Source: Clostridia bacterium (GTDB lineage Bacteria > Bacillota > Clostridia > Oscillospirales > Acutalibacteraceae). From it: a stretch of DNA of 64,000 nt. The position numbers and the translations under genes are program-made. Positions within the stretch are counted from its first letter, which is position 1; every line of letters starts with the position of its first letter. The stretch is taken from NCBI GenBank assembly GCA_017399175.1, contig JAFQEE010000042.1, positions 1-64,000 of the forward strand, written 5' to 3'. Shown piece by piece: positions 8,544 to 17,529 of this stretch. A model generated the notes under the pieces. The model was not told the origin of the DNA and did no database searches. It was given only the letters and a program-made list of their open reading frames with translations.

Positions 8544-8599
8544 CGTGACACCAATGGGTGTTCATTTATCGCTGATAAACTCCGATTCATCGAAATGCT

Positions 8600-8632
8600 A
8601 GTCATTCTGAGCGTAGCGAAGAATCTCAAAAA
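8600..8632. repeat. CATTCTGAG...GAATCTC short repeat
   Basis: The motif CATTCTGAGCGTAGCGAAGA, followed by ATCTC and A-runs, is a short inverted repeat. A shortened relative is found after araD (about 26700-26730). This is a dispersed intergenic motif. Confidence 0.5.
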
Positions 8633-8686
8633 ACAAAACAAAACTTAATATTGAATATTCTCATAAATTATGGTAAACTTATAATT

Positions 8687-8842
8687 GCCAAACCAATTGA
8701 ATATAAAAATGAGGGCGATTTCTATTTTTTTATAGGGATATTTTACTCTTTTTTGCATAATCACATAATGTGAATTTGATAAAAATGCAGATTCTGACAA
8801 TGTGATTGTGCTTAATTGCCCTTTATATTGAATTGGTTTGGC
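8687..8842. repeat. 156-bp nested long hairpin, possible MITE or structured RNA
   Basis: The left arm from 8687 (GCCAAACCAATT...) is the reverse complement of the right arm ending at 8842 (...AATTGGTTTGGC), pairing over about 29 bp with one mismatch and a small bulge. Inside, GCATAATCACAT (8755-8766) pairs imperfectly with ATGTGATTGTGC (8800-8811). No ORF is present. A miniature inverted-repeat element or an extended hairpin RNA are both possible. No clear target-site duplication is seen. Confidence 0.6.
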
Positions 8843-8865
8843 GACTATCGGAGTTTGCGTTTTTT

Positions 8866-8894
8866 GTGCGGCTGCTTCGGTGGTCGCACTTTTT
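8866..8894 (+). terminator. Terminator-like hairpin
   Basis: GTGCG (8866-8870) pairs with CGCAC (8885-8889) around an inner stem with a CTTCGG loop, followed by TTTTTGTTTTT. It lies 24 bp beyond the long hairpin and would end any RNA transcribed through it. From here to 9014 only AT-rich promoter-like sequence is visible. Confidence 0.6.
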
Positions 8895-9014
8895 GTTTTT
8901 ATGCATTGTGTAATAAAGATTTAACTGTATGCTGATAGAGTATAGAATTTTTTTGTTCCCAATGATAAAATTCGATAAAAAAGTGTTAAAAATACAGAAT
9001 ATGGGGAGATAAAT

Positions 9015-10928
9015 ATGAGTGACCAATTTATGAACATCAACAAAACAAAATATCGTTATTTTATGGATTGTTTTGATTTGTCAGTGAAAAGAACAGCTAT
9101 AAAATACACAATTCCTGTCGATAAAGCACCGCCGTCACCTGAAGGTTTTTATAACAGAGATTATCCTGTTGTTGACATTTCAAATAAAAAGTTTGTAGAT
9201 ATGATTGAAAAAACTGCAAAAGCATTGGTTGCACTAGGTGTGAAAAAGGGCGACTATGTTGTTATGTGTTCTTCAAATGTTCCTGAAATGCTTTATATGG
9301 ATTATGCATTAAATAAAATCGGTGCTATACCAAACTATGTTTATCCCAACATAACCGTTGAAGAAATGAGATTTTATTTAAGTGAAATCGAGACACATTA
9401 CATATATATTCTTGATGAACCCGATATAAGAAATATGGTGCTTGAAAGTATTGAGGGCTTTGACATAAAAGCAGTTATTGCATCAGGTGTATTGGAATCG
9501 TTTCCTTTGCTTTTTAAAAAGATTGCGGAACTAAAGAATGGAAAACCAAAACTCCGTCAATCTGATTTTATTATAAATTGGTCTGATTTTATTAAAGGTG
9601 GTAAAACCATTAAGGAAGTTAAAGAAAATCCTTATGTGGAAAATGACACTTGTTCAATCGTTCACAGTAGCGGTACATCAAAAATTCCAAAAGCCATTAT
9701 GGAAACGAATGAAAATGTAAATGCTATATCAAGGATTTACGATATAGTAGATTTCAAATATATCCCCAATAATGTTGCAGTACAAACTATTCCACATTTT
9801 GTTGAATATGGCAAAACTACAAATCATACTTATCTTTGTCATAATGTCGTTATAGTTTTGATACCTGAAATGAATCCAAAAAATTTTTATGATTTAATCA
9901 AGAATTTCAAACCACACTACAGTTATTCTACACCTTCGCACATTCGGGAATTAGTTAAGAGACCAGTTGATATGAGTAATTCTATTTTAATCGTTGTTGG
10001 TGGTGATGCCTTTGATGATATAGAATTAAAGGCATATGATTATATGAAAGAAAACAATTCTAATGCACTTATTTATCAGGGTTACGGTTCATCGGAAATG
10101 AGTGCTGTAACAATGTTTAATTTGCCTAATACCCACAAGGTTGGTTCTTTAGGCAAACCTGCAGGTGATGTAAAAGCTAAAATTGTTGATGTAGGAACAT
10201 TTGATGAAATAACTACTCCAAATACAGTTGGTGAGTTGTGTCTTACAGGTCCTGGTGTAACAAAAGGTTATGCAGGAAACAGTATTGAAGAAACTGCAGA
10301 AGTATTTAAAAAACATCCTGACGGAAAAGTATGGGTGCATATGGGTGACCTTGCATATTTTGATGAGGATGGATTCTACTTCTATGAGGGAAGAATTAAA
10401 AATGTCATTGCAAGAAAATCCTTTAAGTTCTCACCTAAAGAAATTGAAGATGTTGTTCTTGAACACTCAAATGTTTTACAATGTATTGTTGTTGGTAAGT
10501 TTGATAAAGAAGAGGGACAAGTTCCAAGTGCTCACATAGTTTTAAAAGATAGTACCACGACAAAAAAAACACTTGATGAAATTATTACTCTTGTAAATGA
10601 AAATGTTCAGGAGTTCCATAGACCTACAGTTTATAAGGTTAAATCTGAAATAATAAGAACACGAAACAATAAAATCAATATTAACGGACTTAAATTAGAA
10701 GACCTTGCAACTGTTCATAATGGTATATTTGATGCAGAGGTAACTATGTCTGTTGATGAAAGCTATGATTTAAATATGAAGCTTTATACAAACAGCGAAA
10801 ATGTCAATAAGGAAGAAATAATTAAATTTATTGAAACGGTCGGTAAAAATGAGAAAATACTTAGCGGAAAAATCAAATATATTTTTGTTAAGGATGAAAG
10901 TTTAGGTTATATCAAATATGTTGATTAA
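9015..10928 (+). CDS. Orphan AMP-forming acyl-adenylate synthetase/ligase
   Basis: A 637-residue member of the ANL adenylate-forming superfamily, which activates a carboxylic acid as an acyl-AMP. Recognisable motifs are the P-loop-like HSSGTSKIPKA (about 217-227, a variant of TSGTTGxPKG), YQGYGSSE, the MGDLAYFDEDGFYFYEGR hinge region and a C-terminal Asn-Asn-Lys segment where the catalytic lysine is expected. About 75 residues extend beyond the usual end of the family and look like an additional small domain. No carrier protein, thiolase or other partner lies nearby: it is monocistronic between two terminators. GGGGAGA precedes the ATG. The substrate cannot be read from the sequence. Confidence 0.85.
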   Translation: MSDQFMNINKTKYRYFMDCFDLSVKRTAIKYTIPVDKAPPSPEGFYNRDYPVVDISNKKFVDMIEKTAKALVALGVKKGDYVVMCSSNVPEMLYMDYALNKIGAIPNYVYPNITVEEMRFYLSEIETHYIYILDEPDIRNMVLESIEGFDIKAVIASGVLESFPLLFKKIAELKNGKPKLRQSDFIINWSDFIKGGKTIKEVKENPYVENDTCSIVHSSGTSKIPKAIMETNENVNAISRIYDIVDFKYIPNNVAVQTIPHFVEYGKTTNHTYLCHNVVIVLIPEMNPKNFYDLIKNFKPHYSYSTPSHIRELVKRPVDMSNSILIVVGGDAFDDIELKAYDYMKENNSNALIYQGYGSSEMSAVTMFNLPNTHKVGSLGKPAGDVKAKIVDVGTFDEITTPNTVGELCLTGPGVTKGYAGNSIEETAEVFKKHPDGKVWVHMGDLAYFDEDGFYFYEGRIKNVIARKSFKFSPKEIEDVVLEHSNVLQCIVVGKFDKEEGQVPSAHIVLKDSTTTKKTLDEIITLVNENVQEFHRPTVYKVKSEIIRTRNNKININGLKLEDLATVHNGIFDAEVTMSVDESYDLNMKLYTNSENVNKEEIIKFIETVGKNEKILSGKIKYIFVKDESLGYIKYVD

Positions 10929-10965
10929 AATTGATTTGCATTAAAAATTTCAATATTACTTTTTC

Positions 10966-10993
10966 GGGGACGATACCTACATCGTCCCTTTTT
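10966..10993 (+). terminator. Rho-independent terminator
   Basis: GGGACGAT (10967-10974) pairs perfectly with ATCGTCCC (10981-10988), followed by five T. It ends the acyl-adenylate ligase gene. Confidence 0.9.
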
Positions 10994-11048
10994 CATAGTT
11001 TGCTGAAAAAGTGAGCCGATTTTATTATCACTAAATTTCTTTTACCCC

Positions 11049-11077
11049 TTGCAAAATCTATCGTATAAGTATAAAAT
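11049..11077 (+). promoter_or_regulatory. Putative ilvD promoter
   Basis: TTGCAA (11049-11054) and TAAAAT (11072-11077) are 17 bp apart. Between this and the gene lies a short palindromic repeat (TCCTCCCTTGTGAAAGGGCG, from 11090). No T-box or leader peptide is evident. Confidence 0.5.
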
Positions 11078-11145
11078 ATAATGTATATTTCCTCCCTTGT
11101 GAAAGGGCGGAGGGATTCATTCCCTTATTTTTAGGAGGACTCATT

Positions 11146-12819
11146 ATGAATTTAAGAAGTGAAAATGTATTAAGAGGTGTTGAAAGAGCACCTAACAGAA
11201 GCCTTTTCTACGCAATGGGCTATACTAAAGAAGAACTCGAAAGACCAATGATTGCTGTTGTGTCTGCACACAGCGAAATCGTTCCCGGTCACATTCATCT
11301 TGATAAAATTACAGAGGCTGTAAAAGCAGGTATCCGTATGGCAGGCGGTACTCCTGTTATGGTTCCTGCAATCGGCGTTTGTGACGGTATCGCAATGGGA
11401 CACATTGGTATGAAATATTCACTTGCATCTCGTGAACTTATTGCTGACAGCGTTGAAACAATGATTATGGCTCACGGATTTGACGGTGCAGTTCTTGTTC
11501 CTAACTGTGACAAGATTGTTCCCGGTATGATTATGGCTGCAGTTCGTCTTAATATCCCTGCAGTTGTATGTTCAGGCGGACCTATGATGTCAGGTCTTAT
11601 TGACGGTGTTGAAACATCTCTTTCAAAAATGTTTGAAGCAGTTGGTGCTAAAAAAGCAGGTATTATTGATGACTGCAAACTTTGTGAATTTGAAGAAAAT
11701 GTTTGTCCCGGTTGTGGTTCTTGTTCAGGTATGTACACAGCGAACTCAATGAACTGTCTTGCAGAAGCAGTTGGTATTGCACTTCCCGGTAACGGTACAA
11801 TTCCTGCAGTACATAGCGGTCGTATTCAGCTTGCAAAACACGCAGGTATGGCAATTATGAACCTTGTTGAAAAAGATATCAAGGCTCGTGATATCATCAA
11901 CGAAAAATCAATCCGCAATGCTCTTGCTTGTGATATGGCTCTTGGTTGTTCATCAAACAGCGTTCTTCATCTTCTTGCTATTGCTAACGAAGCAGAAATT
12001 CCAGTTGACCTTGAGATGTTCAACGAAATCAGTGCAAAGGTTCCTAATCTTTGCCACCTTGCTCCTGCAGGCGGAACTCATATGCACGACCTTAACAATG
12101 CAGGTGGTATTCCTGCTGTTCAGGCTGAACTTGCAAAGAAAGAACTTCTTGATTTGTCACTTATTACTGCAACAGGTAAAACAGTTGGTGAAAACATTGA
12201 GGGTGCATATATTAAGAATACAGATGCAATTCGTCCTATTGATAACCCATATAGCGAAACAGGTGGTATCGCAATTCTTTGGGGTAATATCGCAAAAGAC
12301 GGTTGTGTAGTAAAGAGAAGTGCTGTTGCACCTGAAATGCTTGTTCATTCAGGTCCTGCAAGAGTGTTTAACTCTGAAGACGAGGCTATTGATGCTATTT
12401 ACAACGGCAAAATTACTCACGGTGATGTTGTTGTTATTTGTTACGAAGGCCCTGTTGGTGGTCCCGGTATGAGGGAAATGCTCAATCCTACATCAGCACT
12501 TGCAGGTATGAAGCTTGACAAGACTGTTGCTCTTATTACTGACGGTCGTTTTAGCGGTGCATCTCGTGGTGCATCTATCGGTCATGTTTCACCTGAGGCT
12601 GCTGCAGGCGGTGAAATCGGTCTTATCTACGAAGGCGATATTATTGAAATTGATATCCCTGCAAGTAAAATTAATGTTAAGGTTTCTGACGAAGAGCTTG
12701 AATGTAGAAGAAAGACTTATGTTAAACCTGAACCAAATATTAAATCAGGTTGGCTTGCTCGATATTCAACACTTGTATCATCTGCAAAAGACGGTGCAGT
12801 TATGAAAAAGGTATTTTAA
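11146..12819 (+). CDS. ilvD: Dihydroxy-acid dehydratase
   Basis: A 557-residue Fe-S dehydratase converting dihydroxy-isovalerate and dihydroxy-methylvalerate to the keto acids of valine and isoleucine synthesis. Length and motifs match IlvD: C121 in [11 protein letters not shown], the cysteines C187, C190 and C193 in CPGCGSCSG, and the [16 protein letters not shown] segment near the C-terminus. AGGAGGA lies 7 bp before the ATG. Other ilv genes are absent from the window. It is followed 12 bp later by the NERD-domain gene and may be the first gene of the run reaching 18.7 kb. Confidence 0.96.
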   Translation: MNLRSENVLRGVERAPNRSLFYAMGYTKEELERPMIAVVSAHSEIVPGHIHLDKITEAVKAGIRMAGGTPVMVPAIGVCDGIAMGHIGMKYSLASRELIADSVETMIMAHGFDGAVLVPNCDKIVPGMIMAAVRLNIPAVVCSGGPMMSGLIDGVETSLSKMFEAVGAKKAGIIDDCKLCEFEENVCPGCGSCSGMYTANSMNCLAEAVGIALPGNGTIPAVHSGRIQLAKHAGMAIMNLVEKDIKARDIINEKSIRNALACDMALGCSSNSVLHLLAIANEAEIPVDLEMFNEISAKVPNLCHLAPAGGTHMHDLNNAGGIPAVQAELAKKELLDLSLITATGKTVGENIEGAYIKNTDAIRPIDNPYSETGGIAILWGNIAKDGCVVKRSAVAPEMLVHSGPARVFNSEDEAIDAIYNGKITHGDVVVICYEGPVGGPGMREMLNPTSALAGMKLDKTVALITDGRFSGASRGASIGHVSPEAAAGGEIGLIYEGDIIEIDIPASKINVKVSDEELECRRKTYVKPEPNIKSGWLARYSTLVSSAKDGAVMKKVF

Positions 12820-12831
12820 GGATGTGAACCT

Positions 12832-13584
12832 ATGCCAAAGGTTGTAAGAATCAAATCTCAACTTAAACAAGAGAAAAACAAGTCCTTTTTAAGAGTTGTT
12901 GTGTCACTTTTCCTTGCATTAGCATTCGCAGGATTAGGACTTGGAATACTCTTTGCCATTCTTCTTAAAAAGTCAACATTACACATTTCAATTCCTGTCA
13001 TACTTATTGTGTTGGCTTTTGTTGGATTTATTGCGTTCGTTGTATTCAAAAAGAAATATGATATTTTACAATCAGGTGTTCGTGGTGAAGAAACTACACT
13101 TAAAATTTTACGAAAACTGCCAAAGGAATTCACTGTGCTTACTAATCCTGTAATTCTCAATCGCGGAGTTACAATGGAACTTGATTTTGTTGTTATCTGC
13201 AAAAACGGTGTTTTCATTATTGAAAGTAAAAATAATCGTGGTATCGTTTCGGGTAAAACATCAAAAACCTATTGGAAACAGATTAAGCACGGCAAAAATA
13301 ACAAGGTTTATGAAAAGGAAGTTTCAAACCCTGCTAAACAATCTTTCCGTCAGAAACGAAGACTTGAAGAACTGTTCTGGGATTTGAAAATTACAGCAAG
13401 TATTTATCCTGTCTTGTACTTTGTTGATAGTCGAACAGAACTTAAAATTCAGGATGATGCAAATCTTAATGTTGCAATCATCAACAATGAAGAGTCTTTA
13501 CTTGATTTTATCCAAAATACCAAAGGCAGAGAAAAAGTAAGTTCAGAGGAACTTGCAAAAATCATTCGTCAATTCAAAAGATAA
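12832..13584 (+). CDS. NERD-domain membrane protein
   Basis: A 250-residue protein with two N-terminal transmembrane helices (about 20-45 and 50-70), then a NERD (nuclease-related) domain: VRGEE near 86, ELDFVVICKNGVFIIESKN (about 116-134) with the Asp...Glu-x-Lys arrangement of the restriction-endonuclease-like fold. NERD proteins are presumed nucleases or nucleic-acid processing factors, but few are characterised. It is co-oriented between ilvD and the sporulation-protease pair. The residues needed for a PD-(D/E)XK site appear present. Biological role unknown. Confidence 0.82.
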   Translation: MPKVVRIKSQLKQEKNKSFLRVVVSLFLALAFAGLGLGILFAILLKKSTLHISIPVILIVLAFVGFIAFVVFKKKYDILQSGVRGEETTLKILRKLPKEFTVLTNPVILNRGVTMELDFVVICKNGVFIIESKNNRGIVSGKTSKTYWKQIKHGKNNKVYEKEVSNPAKQSFRQKRRLEELFWDLKITASIYPVLYFVDSRTELKIQDDANLNVAIINNEESLLDFIQNTKGREKVSSEELAKIIRQFKR

Positions 13585-13626
13585 CATATTGTCCATAATA
13601 TCAGCATAGATTTAAGTGGTGATATT

Positions 13627-14364
13627 ATGGACAATGATTTTTATGAAAGAAGTTCAACAAGAAATAAAAAAAGAGAGCAAAAAAAGCAGAATGTAATGAC
13701 AAAAGTAATTGTTGTTCAGCTTGTTTTATCTCTTGTGGTGTCAGGGATTATGTTTGCAGTTTGTAAAACTGACAGTAATCTTTCAAAGAACATTAAATCG
13801 TTTTATACTGAAATTTCAAAAACTGATATTGCAGTTTCAACAATTTTAGGAGTATTTAAAAATGTAGCCAAGCAAACCTTTGCACCGACTATTATAGAAG
13901 AAACTGCATCAGGAGAAACAACAGAAGATTCAGGGGAAAAGGCAGACTTTTCTCCTGTTTTTTTAACAGTTAATATTGCTAAACCTATTGAGAAAGGTTA
14001 TATTTCATCGCATTTCGGATATCGCGTAAGTCCAATTACTAAAGAATACTCATTACACAAGGGGATTGATATTCCTGCAAATGCAAACTCAAAAATATAT
14101 GCTGTCTATGATGGTGTTGTAGAAAAAGCAGAATATAACAGCATAAACGGAAACTACATTATAATTAAACACAGTGACTCATTAAAAACAACATACAATC
14201 ATTGTAATAAACTGCTCGTACAAAAAGGTGATAAAGTGAAAAAAGGGGAGTGCATAGCACTTGTTGGTGAAACAGGTTACGCAACGGGAAATCATTTGCA
14301 TTTTGAATTGATTATCAATGATAAATATGTAAATCCTACGTGGGTGCTTGATTATGGTGTTTAA
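13627..14364 (+). CDS. M23 peptidase-domain membrane protein (SpoIVFA/SpoIIQ-like)
   Basis: A 245-residue protein with a basic cytoplasmic N-terminus, one transmembrane helix (about 25-47), a linker and a C-terminal M23 (LytM) domain. The zinc ligands appear intact: H144 and D148 (HKGID), H192 (YNHC) and H223/H225 (HLHFE). It overlaps a SpoIVFB-like M50 protease gene, and the two genes behind that are those that follow spoIVFA-spoIVFB in many Clostridia. By context it is the SpoIVFA equivalent, the partner of the pro-sigma-K processing protease, although SpoIVFA usually has a degenerate M23 domain. It could instead retain peptidoglycan endopeptidase activity. Confidence 0.78.
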   Translation: MDNDFYERSSTRNKKREQKKQNVMTKVIVVQLVLSLVVSGIMFAVCKTDSNLSKNIKSFYTEISKTDIAVSTILGVFKNVAKQTFAPTIIEETASGETTEDSGEKADFSPVFLTVNIAKPIEKGYISSHFGYRVSPITKEYSLHKGIDIPANANSKIYAVYDGVVEKAEYNSINGNYIIIKHSDSLKTTYNHCNKLLVQKGDKVKKGECIALVGETGYATGNHLHFELIINDKYVNPTWVLDYGV

Positions 14365-14959
14365 TATAAAGGGGATTAAGGTTGAAATTACCTTTCCGTT
14401 TGTAGCATTTGTTTCGTTCGTAATTTTACTTGATGCACCGTCAAATGTGCTTATAACTGTTTTGTCATCAATGCTTCACGAAACAGGTCATCTGTTTACA
14501 ATGATTTCATTGGGTAATAAACCCGAAAAAGTAAGATTTGAATTGACTGGTATAAATATTATAAGAAATCAGGAAATAGCCATAAGCACTAAAAATGAAA
14601 TATTGATTTCTCTTGGTGGCCCTTTAATAAATGCTATAATGACCGCTGTTTGTTGTATCGCCTTACCATTTTATAATAACGAAAAAGTGCTTATATTTGC
14701 TTGTATCAATCTTATTTTGATGACATTTAATCTTTTACCTATAAAAAAACTTGATGGAGGAAGAATACTCTATTTTCTTTTATCAATGAAGTTTGACTTT
14801 ATGTTTTCTTCAAAGGTATTAAAAGTTACATCCTTGTGTTTTATTTCAATTATATTTGTTTGGGGAATATACATTTTCGTTGTCAGCAGTTATAACTTTT
14901 CCTTGATTATAATTGCAGTATTTCTCTTTATTTCATACTTTAACGATAATGAATATTGA
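14354..14959 (+). CDS. spoIVFB: M50 site-2 protease, SpoIVFB-like
   Basis: A 201-residue polytopic membrane metalloprotease. Zinc-site residues are H42, E43 and H46 in LHETGH, and the distal aspartate is in PIKKLDGGR, the standard layout of site-2 proteases. The ATG at 14354 is preferred to a TTG six bases upstream. The gene overlaps the M23 gene by 11 bp. Family and neighbours point to SpoIVFB, which cleaves pro-sigma-K in the mother cell during sporulation. sigK itself is not in the window, so the substrate is inferred. Confidence 0.82.
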   Translation: MVFNIKGIKVEITFPFVAFVSFVILLDAPSNVLITVLSSMLHETGHLFTMISLGNKPEKVRFELTGINIIRNQEIAISTKNEILISLGGPLINAIMTAVCCIALPFYNNEKVLIFACINLILMTFNLLPIKKLDGGRILYFLLSMKFDFMFSSKVLKVTSLCFISIIFVWGIYIFVVSSYNFSLIIIAVFLFISYFNDNEY

Positions 14960-15013
14960 AATAAATTTTATTTTATAGTACAATAAATTGAATAACTATA
15001 TGTGAGGTCTATT

Positions 15014-16858
15014 ATGGTAAAAAAAGAAGTTGAAAAACTGTTAAAAAAAGTTCAAAAACCTGCAAGATACACAGGTGGAGAACTTAATAGTGTGGTTAAA
15101 AATAAAGATGATGTAAAACTTAGATATGCTTTCTGTTTCCCTGACAGCTATGAAATCGGTATGTCACATCTTGGTATGAAGATTCTTTACAGCGTTGTAA
15201 ATGAGCGTAAGGATGCTTGGTGCGAACGCGTTTTTGCACCTTGGGAAGATATGGAAAAATTTATGCGTGAAAACGATGTTAAGCTTTATGCTCTTGAAAG
15301 TGGCGACAGTCTTGATGAGTTTGATTTAATCGGTTTTTCATTACAATACGAATTATGTTACTCTAATGTACTTAATATGCTTGATTTAGGTGGTTTGCCT
15401 GTACTTAAAAAGGACAGAACAAGCCTTACTCCTATCGTTATTGCAGGTGGACCTTGTGCGTGTAATGCAGAACCAATGGTTGATTTTGTTGATATCTTCT
15501 TACCTGGTGAAGGTGAAGAGGTTACAAATGACATTATTGATTTGCTTATTAAACATAAGGAGTTAGGCTCAACAAAACTTGAGTTTTTAAAAGAAGCAGC
15601 ACAGATTCAAGGTGTTTATGTTCCTGAATTTTATGATGTCAAGTACAACGAAGACGGAACTATAAAATCAATAGAAAATACAGAAAATGCTCCCCAAAAA
15701 GTAACAAAAAGAATTGTATCGGACCTTGATAAAGCACATTATCCAAAGAATTTTGTTGTACCATTTATTGATGTTGTTCAGGACAGAACGGTGGGTGAAG
15801 TGTTCCGTGGTTGTACTCGTGGTTGCCGTTTTTGTCAGGCTTGTTATATCACAAGACCAATTCGTGAAAAATCACCTGAAACTATTAATGAACAATGTCG
15901 CAGTATAAGTAGTGCAACAGGTTATGACGGAATTTCACTATGTTCACTTTCAACAAGTGATTACACTAAAATTGAGCAACTTATTCCAATGCTTTTTGAT
16001 TGGGCCTTGAAAGAAAACATCAATGTTTCATTACCGTCTTTAAGAGTGGATAATTTTTCTGACGAGCTTATGGAAGAACTTAAAAAAGTCCGTCGCAGTG
16101 GTCTCACATTTGCTCCTGAAGCAGGTACACAACGACTTCGTGACGCAATCAATAAAAATGTTACGGAAGAAGAAGTTCTTCGTACAGCTTTAAAAGCCTT
16201 CGACGGTGGTTGGACAAGCGTTAAACTTTACTTTATGATGGGACTTCCCACAGAAACTCTTGATGATATAAAAGGAATTGCCGACCTTGCTCAAAAGGTT
16301 GTTGATACATTCTATCGCAATCCAAACAGAGAAAAGGGCAAGGGTGTTCAGGTAAGTGTCAGTTGTGCGTCCTTTGTTCCAAAGCCGTTTACACCATTCC
16401 AATGGGAGCCACAGGACACTCCTGAAAGCTTAAATGAAAAACAAAAGCATCTTCTCAGTAGTACAACAAGCCGTAAAATTACAATCAGTTATCATCAATC
16501 TGAAACATCAGTTCTTGAAGGTGTATTTGCTCGCGGTGACCGTCGTCTTGGTGAAGTAATTTACAAAGCGTGGCAAAAGGGTTGTAAGTTTGATGCGTGG
16601 GATGAATTCTTTGATTTTTCAAAGTGGACAGAAGCATTTAATGAATGTGGACTTACAACGGATTTTTACGCTAATCGTCGTCGTGAATATGATGAGATTC
16701 TTCCTTGGGATGTTATGGATTACGGTATCCGTAAGGAATTCCTTATTGAAGAAAACAAAAAAGCACATATGAGTGTGACAACTCCGCAATGCAGAATCAA
16801 ATGTGCTGCTTGTGGTGCTAATAAGTTGAACGGAGGTAAATGTGATGCCAGAAGTTAA
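15014..16858 (+). CDS. B12-binding/radical SAM protein of the TIGR03960 type
   Basis: A 614-residue protein with an N-terminal cobalamin-binding-like region (about 30-190, including GMSHLGMKILY and VIAGGPCACNAEP) and a radical SAM core whose cluster cysteines lie in RGCTRGCRFCQACY. Such proteins are conserved in Clostridia immediately before a DUF2344/TIGR03936 gene, as here, where the two overlap by 14 bp. The reaction is unknown; an RNA or ribosome modification role is sometimes suggested from gene context. The start is ATG 15014 with GAGG 6 bp upstream, not the in-frame GTG at 15002. Confidence 0.88.
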   Translation: MVKKEVEKLLKKVQKPARYTGGELNSVVKNKDDVKLRYAFCFPDSYEIGMSHLGMKILYSVVNERKDAWCERVFAPWEDMEKFMRENDVKLYALESGDSLDEFDLIGFSLQYELCYSNVLNMLDLGGLPVLKKDRTSLTPIVIAGGPCACNAEPMVDFVDIFLPGEGEEVTNDIIDLLIKHKELGSTKLEFLKEAAQIQGVYVPEFYDVKYNEDGTIKSIENTENAPQKVTKRIVSDLDKAHYPKNFVVPFIDVVQDRTVGEVFRGCTRGCRFCQACYITRPIREKSPETINEQCRSISSATGYDGISLCSLSTSDYTKIEQLIPMLFDWALKENINVSLPSLRVDNFSDELMEELKKVRRSGLTFAPEAGTQRLRDAINKNVTEEEVLRTALKAFDGGWTSVKLYFMMGLPTETLDDIKGIADLAQKVVDTFYRNPNREKGKGVQVSVSCASFVPKPFTPFQWEPQDTPESLNEKQKHLLSSTTSRKITISYHQSETSVLEGVFARGDRRLGEVIYKAWQKGCKFDAWDEFFDFSKWTEAFNECGLTTDFYANRRREYDEILPWDVMDYGIRKEFLIEENKKAHMSVTTPQCRIKCAACGANKLNGGKCDARS

Positions 16859-17528
16859 AAAATGGGCAATTGATGTGCGAATGTCCTTCGAAAAAACAGG
16901 AATGGCAAAGTTTATCTCTCATCTTGATACAGTTCGCTGTATTACAAGAGCAATGAAAAGAGCGAATGTTCCGATATGGTTTACAGAAGGGTTTAATCCT
17001 CATGCTTTTCTTACATTTGCAATGCCACTTTCATTAGGGTTTGAAAGCCTTTGTGAAACAGTTGACTTCCGTCTTATGGAAGAGGTTGATTTGAATGAAC
17101 TTGCAAAGAAAATCAACGATGCTTTACCCGTTGATATAACAGTTAAAGAAATTTATGTATATGAAACTTCTCCTAATTATATCCGTTGGGCTGAATATAA
17201 AATTATATTCAACAATCCTGACAGTTTGTTACTTGACAAGGCTCATTCAGTTCTTTCTGCCGATGAAATAATAGTGCTAAAAAAAGCAAAACAAGGCAGA
17301 AAAAAGGTGGATAAAGAAGTTAATATTAAAGAACACATTAAATCATTTGAACTTAATGAAGAAGATGGTAAGCTTATTCTTCAAACAGTTCTTTCTTCAG
17401 GTACAAGTATCAATATCAATCCTATGCTTTTAATTGGTGCGTTAGTTAAAGATACTGCAACCGATGAGCAGGATGTGGATATAATAAAAGTTCAATCCTA
17501 TACAGAGGATATGAAAGTATTCAGATAA
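16845..17528 (+). CDS. TIGR03936/DUF2344 family protein
   Basis: A 227-residue protein with the family's opening pattern, a Phe-x-Lys-x-Gly...FISHLDTVR segment followed by GFNPHAFLTFAMPLSLG. It is the obligate neighbour of the TIGR03960 radical SAM protein, overlapping it by 14 bp. GGAGGT favours ATG 16845 over the GTG at 16842. Function is unknown. In many relatives the next genes encode RNase G and ribosomal protein L21; here an MFS transporter follows instead, 1 bp after the stop. Confidence 0.85.
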   Translation: MPEVKKWAIDVRMSFEKTGMAKFISHLDTVRCITRAMKRANVPIWFTEGFNPHAFLTFAMPLSLGFESLCETVDFRLMEEVDLNELAKKINDALPVDITVKEIYVYETSPNYIRWAEYKIIFNNPDSLLLDKAHSVLSADEIIVLKKAKQGRKKVDKEVNIKEHIKSFELNEEDGKLILQTVLSSGTSININPMLLIGALVKDTATDEQDVDIIKVQSYTEDMKVFR

Positions 17529-17529
17529 T

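Noticed and set aside
8451-8648. 65-codon plus-strand frame after the DUF3021 gene
   Set aside because: It overlaps the DUF3021 gene in another frame and runs through palindromic repeats; no ribosome site.
11078-11145. T-box or amino-acid attenuator before ilvD
   Set aside because: No T-box sequence, leader peptide or terminator/antiterminator pair is visible; only a short palindromic repeat.
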